Positions 26,054 to 34,055 of a DNA stretch of 64,000 bases are shown piece after piece; the stretch's first letter is position 1, and the number at the start of each line of letters is the position of its first letter. The position numbers and the translations under genes are program-made. Source of the stretch: Limnohabitans lacus (lineage in GTDB: Bacteria; Pseudomonadota; Gammaproteobacteria; Burkholderiales; Burkholderiaceae_C); the NCBI RefSeq assembly GCF_030053395.1, contig NZ_JASGBH010000001.1, positions 434,001-498,000 on the forward strand. Direction: 5' to 3'. The notes under the pieces are model-generated. The model did not search any database. It worked only from the letters and a program-made list of their open reading frames with translations, and was not told where the DNA came from.

Positions 26054-27346
26054 ATGTTGCCTTTTCACCCAAAAAACCGTTGCTCCCATGGGCTGATCGC
26101 GTTGGCTCTGCTGTTGGGTGGTGCCATGCCGTCTTGGGCGCAGTTTCGCGTTGAAGTTTCGGGCGTGGGCATGACCCAATTGCCGGTGGTGGTTGCACCC
26201 TTCAAGGGCGAAGCCCAATCCCCGCAAAAGCTGGCGGCCATCGTCCAGGCCGACTTGGAGCGCAGCGGGCAATTCAAAGGGTTGCCTGCGGGCAGTACCC
26301 AGCTTGACGAACTCAGTCGTCCGGACTGGTCTGTTTGGCGTCAGCAGTCGGCTGAAGCGCTGGTGGCTGGTTCGGTCTCGCGTCTGGCCGACGGCCGATA
26401 TGACATACGAGCACGCCTGTGGGACGCGGTCAAGGGCCAGGAAAAATCAGAATTTCGTGAAACCGTGGTACCTGCGGATTTGCGCTTGTCTGCGCACCGC
26501 ATGTCCGATTGGGTGTACCAGCAGCTCACGGGTGTTCAAGGCGCGTTTGCCACGCGCATCGCGTATGTCACCAAATCCTCAGGGCGATACACCCTTTGGG
26601 TTGCCGACTCTGATGGCGACGGGTCCAAAGCGGCATTGAGTAGCCCCGAGCCGATCATTTCACCGACGTGGGCGCCCAATGGTGCAAGCTTGGCCTATGT
26701 GTCCTTTGAGTCACGCAAACCTGTGGTGTATGTGCATGAGTTGCTGTCCGGTCAACGTCGTGCGGTGGCCAATTTCAAGGGCTCCAACAGTGCACCGACT
26801 TGGGCACCCGATGGCAAGTCCTTGGTCGCGACCTTGAGCCGTGATGGTGGCTCGCAATTGTTTCGCATCGATCTGGCGGGCGGCGAGCCGCGCAAATTGA
26901 CACAGGCGGGCGCCATCAACACCGAGCCGGTGTTCACGCCCGATGGCAGCGCTTTGTATTTTGTGAGTGACCGCGGCGGCAGTCCCCAGGTTTACCGCAT
27001 GCCCTCGCAAGGCGGTCCCGCAGAGCGTGTGACCTTTGCCGGCAACTACAACATTTCGCCCGCGCTCAGCCCCGATGGCCGGTGGCTGGCTTTTGTTTCG
27101 CGCAGTGGCGGTTCGTTCCGCTTGCATGCGATGGATTTGAATTCGGGTCAGGTCACGCCCTTGACCGACACCAGCGCTGACGAGCGTCCCAGTTTTGCGC
27201 CCAACAGCCGCTTGCTGGTTTATGCCACGGTGCAGCAGGGTCAAGAGGCCTTGATGACCACCACGCTGGACGGCCGCATCAAAGCGCGATTGTCAGGCCA
27301 AGGTGGTGACATCCGCGAACCCCATTGGGGTCCTTTGCGCAAATAA
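26054..27346 (+). CDS. tolB: Tol-Pal system protein TolB
   Basis: The periplasmic beta-propeller that links Pal to the TolQRA motor during outer-membrane constriction. The 430-residue precursor has a signal peptide (LIALALLLGGAMPSWAQ), a TolB N-domain (to about 170) and a six-bladed propeller with repeated PTWAPNG / PAWSPDG-type blades, here PTWAPNGASLAYVS, PTWAPDGKSLVAT, PVFTPDGSALYFVS and PALSPDGRWLAFVS. It is followed by pal and cpoB. Upstream is the divergent msbA, so tolQ, tolR and tolA are not adjacent. Confidence 0.96.
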   Translation: MLPFHPKNRCSHGLIALALLLGGAMPSWAQFRVEVSGVGMTQLPVVVAPFKGEAQSPQKLAAIVQADLERSGQFKGLPAGSTQLDELSRPDWSVWRQQSAEALVAGSVSRLADGRYDIRARLWDAVKGQEKSEFRETVVPADLRLSAHRMSDWVYQQLTGVQGAFATRIAYVTKSSGRYTLWVADSDGDGSKAALSSPEPIISPTWAPNGASLAYVSFESRKPVVYVHELLSGQRRAVANFKGSNSAPTWAPDGKSLVATLSRDGGSQLFRIDLAGGEPRKLTQAGAINTEPVFTPDGSALYFVSDRGGSPQVYRMPSQGGPAERVTFAGNYNISPALSPDGRWLAFVSRSGGSFRLHAMDLNSGQVTPLTDTSADERPSFAPNSRLLVYATVQQGQEALMTTTLDGRIKARLSGQGGDIREPHWGPLRK

Positions 27347-27384
27347 GTTTTTGTTTTTTTTCAATGGGTCAGAAGAGGTAAATT

Positions 27385-27912
27385 ATGAAAAAGAGTTTTT
27401 GGGCAGGTTTGTTGATGGTGGCTTTGCTGGCAGGTTGCGCTTCTGGCGTGAAATTGGACGATGTCCCAGTTGAAGACAAAACCGCCACATCTTCATCGGG
27501 TGCGACCAGCCAAGGCATTGGTGACGGTCAAAACAGCGTTGCAGGTGTTTTGACAGACAAGTCGGTGGGCGGCACAGGCCCAGCGGGTGTTGCCCATGTC
27601 GTCTTTTTCGATTACGACAGCTTTGTGGTGCGCGCCGAAGCCCGACCTGTGATCGAGTCGCATGCCCGCTTCTTGCAAGCGAACAAGCAACGCAAGGCCA
27701 ATCTCGAGGGCCACACAGACGAGCGCGGGGGCCGTGAGTACAACCTGGCCTTGGGACAAAAGCGCGCCGAAGCGGTTCGCCAAGCCCTGACGCTGTTGGG
27801 CGTCTCGGATGCGCAGATGGAGGCGGTGAGCTACGGCAAGGAAAAACCTGCTGCACAAGGTGCCAGCGAAGCCGACTACGCCAAAAACCGCCGCGTTGAA
27901 ATCCGTTACTGA
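27385..27912 (+). CDS. pal: Peptidoglycan-associated lipoprotein Pal
   Basis: An outer-membrane lipoprotein of 175 residues that anchors the outer membrane to peptidoglycan. The lipobox LLAGC puts the lipidated Cys near residue 18. The OmpA-like domain (from about residue 65) carries VFFDYDSF and the peptidoglycan-binding NLEGHTDERGGREYNLALGQKRAEAVR. AGAGGT precedes the ATG. It lies 38 bases after tolB and 5 bases before cpoB. Confidence 0.97.
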   Translation: MKKSFWAGLLMVALLAGCASGVKLDDVPVEDKTATSSSGATSQGIGDGQNSVAGVLTDKSVGGTGPAGVAHVVFFDYDSFVVRAEARPVIESHARFLQANKQRKANLEGHTDERGGREYNLALGQKRAEAVRQALTLLGVSDAQMEAVSYGKEKPAAQGASEADYAKNRRVEIRY

Positions 27913-27917
27913 TCACC

Positions 27918-28679
27918 ATGGCAACCATCCTGAACTTGAAGTTCTTGTCCCGTCTGGCCGTGATGCTGGCATGGGCAGGTGTGGCTTGCACAGCACAAGC
28001 GGCCCTGTTTGAAGACGACGAGGCCCGTCGTGCCATTTTGGATTTGCGCCAACGTCTGGACCAATCCAACAAAAGCTTGAGTGAAGAAAACGCGCAATTG
28101 CGCCGCTCTTTGCTCGACTTGCAGTCGCAAATCGAGAGTCTGCGCAGTGATGTGTCTCAAACCCGTGGTGCTCAGGAAACCTTGGTCCGTGATGTTTCTG
28201 AAGTGCAGCAACGTCAAAAGGATGTTGCTGCGGGTGTGGATGCCCGTTTGCGCAAGTTCGAGCCGATCAAGGTCAGCGTTGATGGTTTGGAGTTTTTGGC
28301 CGAGCCGGCAGAAAAACGAGATTACGAATCGGCCATGGAGATATTCCGCAAAGGCGACTTTGTGGCCGCCCAAACGGCCTTGGTTCAGTTTTTGCAGCGA
28401 AATGGGAGAAGCGGTTACGCGCCTTCGGCCCTGTTTTGGCTGGGCAATGCCCAATACGCCAACAAGGGTTACAAAGACGCCATGGCCAATTTCCAGCAAT
28501 TGCTGACGGTGGCGCCGACCCATGCTCGCGCCCCTGAAGCCATGCTGGCCATCTCGAATGTCCAGCTGGAGCTCAAGGACCTCAAAGGTGCACGAAAATC
28601 GCTGGAGGACTTGGTGAAGGCTTTTCCTGCATCTGAAGCGGCCAATACGGCCCGTGATCGCTTGACGCGCTTGCGTTAA
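27918..28679 (+). CDS. cpoB: Cell division coordinator CpoB (YbgF)
   Basis: A periplasmic Tol-associated protein that couples peptidoglycan synthesis with outer-membrane constriction. The 253-residue precursor has a signal peptide ending near CTAQA and a coiled-coil region (about 30-115, rich in LRQRLDQ / LLDLQSQIESL heptads). Three TPR repeats follow (YESAMEIFRKGDF, APSALFWLGNAQYANKGYKDAMANFQQLL, ARAPEAMLAISNVQ). Gene order tolB-pal-cpoB is conserved. Confidence 0.95.
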   Translation: MATILNLKFLSRLAVMLAWAGVACTAQAALFEDDEARRAILDLRQRLDQSNKSLSEENAQLRRSLLDLQSQIESLRSDVSQTRGAQETLVRDVSEVQQRQKDVAAGVDARLRKFEPIKVSVDGLEFLAEPAEKRDYESAMEIFRKGDFVAAQTALVQFLQRNGRSGYAPSALFWLGNAQYANKGYKDAMANFQQLLTVAPTHARAPEAMLAISNVQLELKDLKGARKSLEDLVKAFPASEAANTARDRLTRLR

Positions 28680-28694
28680 CTCAAGGTTGAGCCG

Positions 28695-29807
28695 ATGACG
28701 ATGGCGCAATTGCAGGCCCAGACCCTGTGGGTGCTGGGCCTTTCTTTTTTCGTTTCTGCAGTGTGGGGCGTGGTCTTGCACCGCAGCCATTTTTGCACCA
28801 TGGGCGCCATCAGCGATGTGCTCATCATGGGCAGCAGCACACGATTGCGCCAATGGGTCTTGGCGGTGGCGCTCTCGGCTTTAGGCTTTGGCTTCATGAC
28901 GGCCATGGGCTGGATCAGCCCGCTCAACACCATTTATGGCGGCACACCCTTGAACGGCTTGACGCTTGTTTTGGGTGGCGTGCTGTTCGGTGTGGGCATG
29001 GTCCTGGCCTCGGGTTGCACCAGCAAAAATTTGGTGCGGTTGGCCGGCGGTAACTTGAAATCCTTGGTGGTGCTCATCAGCATGGGCATCTTTGCCTTGG
29101 CCACCATGCGCGGCCTTCCAGGTGTTTTTCGGGTGCAGGTGCTCGACAAAGTTTCCCTCGACCTGGCCTCGCCCTTTGCGGGGCAATCGCTCAGTGCCTT
29201 GGCCGGTTGGCCTTTGAGCGTAGGCGTGGCGACCTCATCGGCCCTGGTGGCCTTGGCTTTGCTGGTGTGGGTCTTCAAGGACCGTGACTTCCGGCAAGCA
29301 GCTCAGTGGTGGCCTGGTTTGGCCAGTGCGTTGGTCGTGCTGGTGGTGTGGTGGCTCAGTGGTGTGGTGGGCTTTGTGCCCGAGCATCCGGAAACCCTGG
29401 AGGCTGTGTTTTTGACAAGCGCCAGCGGCCGCATGGAGTCCTTGAGCTTCACGGCACCGATGGCCTATACCCTGGATGCCTTCATGTACTTCAGCGATGG
29501 CAGCAAGCGTGTCAACTTGGGCATGGCCTTGGCGGCGGGTGTGCTGTTCGGGGCATGGGTCAGTGCTTGGCAGCAGGGCTCTTTGCGCTGGGAAGGTTTC
29601 ACGCGGATCTCAGATTTGTCACTGCATTTGCTGGGCGGTGCCTTGATGGGCGTGGGCGCGGTCATGGCCATGGGCTGCAGCGTGGGGCAGGGCTTGTCGG
29701 GTCTGTCGACGCTCAGTTGGGCCAGCATGTTGGCGGTGGCGGGCATCGTGTTGGGGGCCGTGCTCACCTTGCAATGGCAAATCCACCGAGCACAAGCGTC
29801 ATCATGA
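28695..29807 (+). CDS. YeeE/YedE family transporter (TsuA-like)
   Basis: A 370-residue inner-membrane protein with about nine to ten hydrophobic spans. Its repeated cysteine-containing motifs are typical of the YeeE/YedE family: HRSHFCTMGAISD (about 31-43), ASGCTSKNLVRLAGG and AMGCSVGQGLSGLS. In characterised members these cysteines pass thiosulfate across the membrane. It holds both halves in one chain, unlike the split PmpA/PmpB type. It starts 15 bases after cpoB and overlaps tcdA by ATGA. No rhodanese or TusA gene is adjacent, so the substrate is inferred. Confidence 0.88.
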   Translation: MTMAQLQAQTLWVLGLSFFVSAVWGVVLHRSHFCTMGAISDVLIMGSSTRLRQWVLAVALSALGFGFMTAMGWISPLNTIYGGTPLNGLTLVLGGVLFGVGMVLASGCTSKNLVRLAGGNLKSLVVLISMGIFALATMRGLPGVFRVQVLDKVSLDLASPFAGQSLSALAGWPLSVGVATSSALVALALLVWVFKDRDFRQAAQWWPGLASALVVLVVWWLSGVVGFVPEHPETLEAVFLTSASGRMESLSFTAPMAYTLDAFMYFSDGSKRVNLGMALAAGVLFGAWVSAWQQGSLRWEGFTRISDLSLHLLGGALMGVGAVMAMGCSVGQGLSGLSTLSWASMLAVAGIVLGAVLTLQWQIHRAQASS

Positions 29808-30577
29808 TGATGTCCAGCGAAGAAGAGCAACGCCGTTTCGGTGGTTTGCAGCGGCTGTATGGCATGGACGGTGCCCAGCGCATCCGTCAGGCCCATGTGG
29901 TGGTCGTGGGCATCGGTGGCGTGGGCTCTTGGATTGCGGAGGCCTTGGCCCGCAGCGGTGTGGCGCGGCTGACCCTGGTGGACATGGACCACATTGCAGA
30001 GTCCAACATCAACCGCCAGATCCATGCGCTGAGCACCACCACCGGACAAGCCAAAGTGCAGGCCATGCGCGACCGGATCGCCTTGATCCACCCTCAGTGC
30101 AAGGTCGATGCGGTCGATGATTTTGTGGGCCCTGACAACTGGCCTGCGATTTTGCCGGCCATGCCGGATGCGGTGATCGATGCTTGTGATCAAGTCAAAG
30201 CCAAAGTCGCCATGGCGCACTGGGCCTTGCAAACACGGTGCGGTTTCATCACCGTGGGGGCTGCTGGTGGCAAGCGTATGGCGCACAAGGTGGATGTGGA
30301 CGATTTGTCCAAAATCACCCATGACCCCTTGTTGGCCCAGCTGCGTTACCGCTTGCGCAAGCACCACGGCGCCCCCAAAGGTGACAAGCGCATCGGCGTC
30401 CAGGGCGTGTTCAGCCGGGAATCGGTGGCGCCTCCCGATGCGTCTTGCGCCATCGAAGGCGACGGTTCGCTCAACTGCCACGGCTATGGCTCGGTGGTGA
30501 GCGTGACGGCCACTTTTGGCATGTGTGCGGCCTCTGAAATTCTGAACTTTTTGGCCGGTGGCTTTTCGAAGCCCTAA
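29804..30577 (+). CDS. tcdA: tRNA threonylcarbamoyladenosine dehydratase TcdA
   Basis: An E1-like enzyme that cyclises t6A37 to ct6A on tRNAs reading ANN codons. The 257-residue protein has the Rossmann ATP site VVVVGIGGVGSWIAEALARSG, the VDMDHIAESNINRQIHAL segment and the DACDQVKAKVAM stretch typical of the CsdL/TcdA branch. Three consecutive ATGs (29804, 29807, 29810) are possible starts; the first overlaps the transporter stop as ATGA. A promoter-like TATAAT and the tRNA-Lys(UUU) gene, itself a t6A tRNA, follow within 51 bases. Confidence 0.93.
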   Translation: MMMSSEEEQRRFGGLQRLYGMDGAQRIRQAHVVVVGIGGVGSWIAEALARSGVARLTLVDMDHIAESNINRQIHALSTTTGQAKVQAMRDRIALIHPQCKVDAVDDFVGPDNWPAILPAMPDAVIDACDQVKAKVAMAHWALQTRCGFITVGAAGGKRMAHKVDVDDLSKITHDPLLAQLRYRLRKHHGAPKGDKRIGVQGVFSRESVAPPDASCAIEGDGSLNCHGYGSVVSVTATFGMCAASEILNFLAGGFSKP

Positions 30578-30586
30578 AAATGACGC

Positions 30587-30592
30587 TATAAT
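30587..30592 (+). promoter_or_regulatory. -10 box of the tRNA-Lys promoter
   Basis: A perfect TATAAT ends 35 bases before the mature tRNA 5' end. The -35 region (about 30564-30569) matches poorly. Confidence 0.5.
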
Positions 30593-30627
30593 TCAAGGCT
30601 TGCTGCAGTGCACCGCTCTGGAGCATA

Positions 30628-30703
30628 GGGACCATAGCTCAGTTGGTAGAGCAGCGGACTTTTAATCCGTTTGTCGTGGGTTCGACCCCCGCTGGTCCCA
30701 CCA
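30628..30703 (+). tRNA. tRNA-Lys (anticodon UUU)
   Basis: A complete 76-base cloverleaf. The acceptor GGGACCA pairs with TGGTCCC, the D-loop contains AGCTCAGTTGGTAGAGC, and the anticodon loop CTTTTAA has TTT at 30661-30663. The T arm GTGGGTTCGACCCCC and an encoded CCA (30701-30703) complete it. A33-37 context TTTTAA fits t6A37 modification. It has its own -10 box and terminator. Confidence 0.98.
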
Positions 30704-30708
30704 ATACG

Positions 30709-30744
30709 AAAAGCACTTTGTATGAAAATACAAAGTGCTTTTTT
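30709..30744 (+). terminator. Intrinsic terminator of tRNA-Lys
   Basis: Fifteen-base perfect arms AAAAGCACTTTGTAT / ATACAAAGTGCTTTT with a GAAA tetraloop and T-run, 5 bases after the tRNA CCA. Confidence 0.92.
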
Positions 30745-30790
30745 CTTTGGCCCAACACGCCTTTCACCAACCCACTCCAAGCCCATCGCC

Positions 30791-31042
30791 ATGAGCGCCA
30801 AACAGAACATTCAAAATGAGTTGAAAAAGATGACGCTTTGCGAGCCTTGCTCAGGCATCCAGCGCAACTGGCGCCGTGCGCCCGGCCATGCTGAATTGGT
30901 GCAGGGGGCTAACCGTAAAGAGTTGCGTGACAGCACCTCGGTCACGATCACGCGTTACCGCTGCGACCGATGCGGCACCAGCTGGGAATACGAAAACAAC
31001 AAAGCCGACCAGCATGCAGGCTGGTCAGTGGTTGGGGGCTGA
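30791..31042 (+). CDS. Small zinc-ribbon-like protein, function unknown
   Basis: An 83-residue soluble protein with two CxxC pairs, CEPC (17-20) and CDRC (58-61), spaced like a zinc ribbon. Between them is a basic stretch (RNWRRAPGHAE, ANRKELRD), and the second pair is followed by GTSWEYENNKADQ. I do not recognise the family. The ATG at 30791 follows GCCC rather than a ribosome site; an upstream TTG-initiated reading overlaps the tRNA and is rejected. It stands alone between the tRNA-Lys terminator and its own terminator at 31059. Confidence 0.65.
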   Translation: MSAKQNIQNELKKMTLCEPCSGIQRNWRRAPGHAELVQGANRKELRDSTSVTITRYRCDRCGTSWEYENNKADQHAGWSVVGG

Positions 31043-31058
31043 AGCCTGCAACACCTCC

Positions 31059-31093
31059 AAAAACCGGACCCGCTTCACAGCAGTCCGGTTTTT
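31059..31093. terminator. Bidirectional intrinsic terminator
   Basis: AAAAACCGGA / TCCGGTTTTT arms (31059-31068, 31084-31093) around a 15-base loop, between the small zinc-ribbon gene and the convergent ABC-F gene. Confidence 0.8.
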
Positions 31094-31109
31094 TTTCTGG
31101 CCGTTTGGC

Positions 31110-33110
31110 TCAGGCCATGGCTTCCAGCTGGGCCGTTAATTCCAACCAGCGCTCTTCCAGGCTGGACACCTCGTCGCTCAGGGCCTTGAGTCGTCGTCCC
31201 GCGTCGGCAATTTCGGTGGGTGTGATCGGTGTGGTCAGCAGCGTTTCGAGGGCGGCTTTTTCTTTCTCAACAGCGGCCATGCGCTGCTCGTTTTGCTCCA
31301 GCTCCTTTTTCAGGGGGCGTGTTTGTGCGGCTTGTTGCTGGCGGCGTTGTGCGTCCAATTTGCGTTGTTCGCCGCTGCTCAAGTTGTTGGCGGGCACCTC
31401 GATGACCACTGGCTTTTTCTCTTCGATGACCACAACGGGTGCGATGGGCTCGGGGGCTGGGTTGGCGTCGCGGGCGGCGTTTTTGGCCACTTCGCGCAAG
31501 CGCTTGGATTCTTCCAGCAAATACTTCTGGTAGTCGTCCAAGTCGCCGTCAAAGGGCTCGACCTTGCCCCGGCCCACCATCCAGAACTCGTCACACACGG
31601 CACGCAACAAAGCACGGTCGTGGCTGACCAGCATGACGGTGCCTTCGAATTCGTTGAGAGCCATGGACAGCGCTTCGCGGGTGGCCAAGTCCAAGTGGTT
31701 GGTCGGTTCGTCCAGCAGCAAGAGGTTGGGGCGCTGCCAAACGATCATGGCCAGCACCAAGCGGGCTTTTTCACCGCCGCTCATGGTGCCCACGGTCTGC
31801 TTGACCATGTCGCCACTGAAGTTGAAGGTGCCCAGGTAGTTGCGCAAATCTTGCTCGCGGCTGGGCTCGCCACTGTTGGGACCGAGCTCTTTGGCCAGGC
31901 GGATCATGTGCTCCAGCGGGTTGTCCTGCGGGTGCAGGACATCGAGTTCTTGCTGGGCAAAGTAGCCAATGTTCAGGCCTTTGCCCTCGGTCAAGGTGCC
32001 CGACAGCTGAGGCATCGTGCGGGCAATGGTTTTGACCAAGGTTGATTTGCCTTGGCCGTTGGCGCCCAGAATGCCGATGCGCTGCCCGGCCAACACCGAT
32101 TTGCTGACGCCTTGCACGATGGTCTTGGGCTCGCCATCGACCAGGTAGCCAAAGCTCGCCTCGCTGATGGCCAGCATGGGGTTGGGCAGGTTGTTGGGTT
32201 CTTTGAAGCCGAAGGTGAATTCGGCATCGGCCAGCAACGGGGCGATTTTTTCCATGCGCTCGAGCGCCTTGACCCGGCTTTGTGCTTGCTTGGCCTTGCT
32301 GGCCTGGGCCTTGAAGCGGTTGATGAACTTTTGCAGGTGGGCAATCTTGTCTTGCTGCTTGGCAAACGAGGCCTGTTGCAGCTCCATCTGCTGGGCGCGC
32401 AAAATTTCAAAGCCGCTGTAGTTGCTGCCGTAGCGGGTCAGCTTGGCGTGTTCGATGTGCAAAGTGACGTTGGTCACCGCATCCAAAAATTCGCGGTCGT
32501 GGCTGATCACGATCATGGTGCCAGCGTAGCGCTGCAACCAGGCTTCGAGCCAAACCAAGGCGTCCAAGTCCAAGTGGTTGGTGGGTTCGTCCAGCAGCAA
32601 AATGTCCGACGGGCACATCAAGGCCCGCGCCAGTTGCAAACGCATGCGCCAACCGCCCGAGAAGCTGTTGACAGGGTTGTTCAGTTCGTCCACCCGAAAG
32701 CCCAAGCCCAAAATCAAGGCCTCGGCGCGAGGCAGGGCGTCGTGGTCGCCCGCGTCGGCCAGGTCTGTGTAGACGTGCGCCATCTCCATGCCGTCGCCGC
32801 TTTCTTCGGCGGCCACCAAGCGCTGGCGCAGCTCGGCCAAGCGGGTGTCGCCTTCCAGCACAAACTCAGATGCCGGCTGGTCGGTCTCGGGCATGTTTTG
32901 TGCGACTTGCGCCATGCGCCAAGCTTTGGGCATCTCGAAGTCGCCGCCGTCTTCGTGCAGCGTGCCATTGAACAAGGCAAACAAGGTGGATTTGCCCGCA
33001 CCGTTGCGCCCGACCAAGCCGACTTTTTCTCCGGGGTTGAGGGTGACCGAAGTTTGGTCCAGCAGCACTTTGGTGCCGCGGCGGAGGGTGACGTTTTTGA
33101 GGTTGATCAT
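31110..33110 (-). CDS. ABC-F family ATPase (YheS-like)
   Basis: A soluble 666-residue protein with two ABC ATPase domains and no membrane segment: Walker A GRNGAGKST (first) and GANGQGKST (second), signatures NSFSGGWRMRLQLARAL and TMSGGEKARL, and Walker B LLLDEPTNHLDL twice. The linker between the domains is the ABC-F P-site tRNA interaction motif region. The C-terminal 120 residues contain a proline/alanine stretch and a coiled coil. Family members bind the ribosomal E site and rescue stalled translation. MINLKNVTLRRG matches the YheS branch. A GC hairpin lies just upstream of the start. Confidence 0.93.
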   Translation of the reverse strand: MINLKNVTLRRGTKVLLDQTSVTLNPGEKVGLVGRNGAGKSTLFALFNGTLHEDGGDFEMPKAWRMAQVAQNMPETDQPASEFVLEGDTRLAELRQRLVAAEESGDGMEMAHVYTDLADAGDHDALPRAEALILGLGFRVDELNNPVNSFSGGWRMRLQLARALMCPSDILLLDEPTNHLDLDALVWLEAWLQRYAGTMIVISHDREFLDAVTNVTLHIEHAKLTRYGSNYSGFEILRAQQMELQQASFAKQQDKIAHLQKFINRFKAQASKAKQAQSRVKALERMEKIAPLLADAEFTFGFKEPNNLPNPMLAISEASFGYLVDGEPKTIVQGVSKSVLAGQRIGILGANGQGKSTLVKTIARTMPQLSGTLTEGKGLNIGYFAQQELDVLHPQDNPLEHMIRLAKELGPNSGEPSREQDLRNYLGTFNFSGDMVKQTVGTMSGGEKARLVLAMIVWQRPNLLLLDEPTNHLDLATREALSMALNEFEGTVMLVSHDRALLRAVCDEFWMVGRGKVEPFDGDLDDYQKYLLEESKRLREVAKNAARDANPAPEPIAPVVVIEEKKPVVIEVPANNLSSGEQRKLDAQRRQQQAAQTRPLKKELEQNEQRMAAVEKEKAALETLLTTPITPTEIADAGRRLKALSDEVSSLEERWLELTAQLEAMA

Positions 33111-33122
33111 GAAAGCAAAATG

Positions 33123-33141
33123 CCCCGGAACCGATCCGGGG
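33123..33141 (-). terminator. GC-rich hairpin before the ABC-F start
   Basis: CCCCGGA / TCCGGGG arms with a 5-base loop; on the minus strand it is followed by CATTTTGCTTTC, a weak T-rich tail. It may end the dapC-dapE-prmB mRNA or regulate the ABC-F gene. Confidence 0.4.
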
Positions 33142-33173
33142 TGTGGGCCGTGACCGAAGTCCGACCATGAAAG

Positions 33174-34055
33174 TCAAAGATAGTTCAAGAGGGCTTCACG
33201 GGTGATCAGCAGGACCTGATCATCGCCTGCACTGGTGTCGAGCCAGGCCACTTCAAGTTCGGGAAAAGCGGCCGTGAAATGATCCACTTCGTTGCCGATC
33301 TCCAGCACCAGCACCGCGTGTTCGCTCATGCGCGAAGGCGCATCTTTGAACAACTGGCGCACAAAGTCCATGCCATCGGTGCCGCCGGCCAGCGCCAGCA
33401 CGGGCTCAGCGCGGAACTCTGCGGGCAGCGCGTCCATGCTGGCTTGGCAGACATAAGGCGGGTTGCACAAGATCAGGTCAAATGGGCCGGGCAGGGCCGA
33501 CAAACCATCGCTGTGCACCAGTGTGACGCGCTCATCCAGTTCGTGGCGTGCCACATTGATGGCGGCGACGGCCAGCGCGTCGTCAGAAATCTCGGCCCCA
33601 GTCACCTGCACCTCTGGCCAGGCCAACGCCGCCAGCACGGCCAGGCTGCCGTTGCCGGTGCACAGGTCCAGCACGCGGGTGGTCTGATCGCTCAGCCATG
33701 CATCAATCGTCCCGTCGGCCAACACCTCGGCAATCAGGCTGCGCGGCACGATGGCCCGTTCATCGATGAAAAACGACACGCCCTGCAACCAGGCTTCTTG
33801 CGTCAGGTAAGCGGCGGGTTTGCGGGAGGTGATGCGTTCTTCAATCAGCTGTGCGCAAGCGTTTTGTTGCTCGGGCGGCACGGCTTGTTCGGCCACATCC
33901 TGGAGATCGGTGTCCAGCGGCAGACCCAAGCGCCAGAGCACCAGCCAGACGGCTTCGTCAAAAGCGTTCAGGGTGCCGTGACCGAAGGACACACCGGCTT
34001 GGGTCAGTCGCTCAGCCGATTGTTCGATCAGGCTCAAAAGGGTCATGGCGCTCAT
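33174..34055 (-). CDS. prmB: 50S ribosomal protein L3 N5-glutamine methyltransferase
   Basis: Methylates a glutamine of ribosomal protein L3. The 293-residue protein has an N-terminal helical domain ([22 protein letters not shown]), the [10 protein letters not shown] segment, the SAM site [15 protein letters not shown] and the catalytic NPPY within LILCNPPYV. The N-terminal region and the RSLIAE substitution point to PrmB rather than the release-factor enzyme PrmC. The ATG overlaps the dapE stop (ATGA). Confidence 0.93.
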   Translation of the reverse strand: MSAMTLLSLIEQSAERLTQAGVSFGHGTLNAFDEAVWLVLWRLGLPLDTDLQDVAEQAVPPEQQNACAQLIEERITSRKPAAYLTQEAWLQGVSFFIDERAIVPRSLIAEVLADGTIDAWLSDQTTRVLDLCTGNGSLAVLAALAWPEVQVTGAEISDDALAVAAINVARHELDERVTLVHSDGLSALPGPFDLILCNPPYVCQASMDALPAEFRAEPVLALAGGTDGMDFVRQLFKDAPSRMSEHAVLVLEIGNEVDHFTAAFPELEVAWLDTSAGDDQVLLITREALLNYL

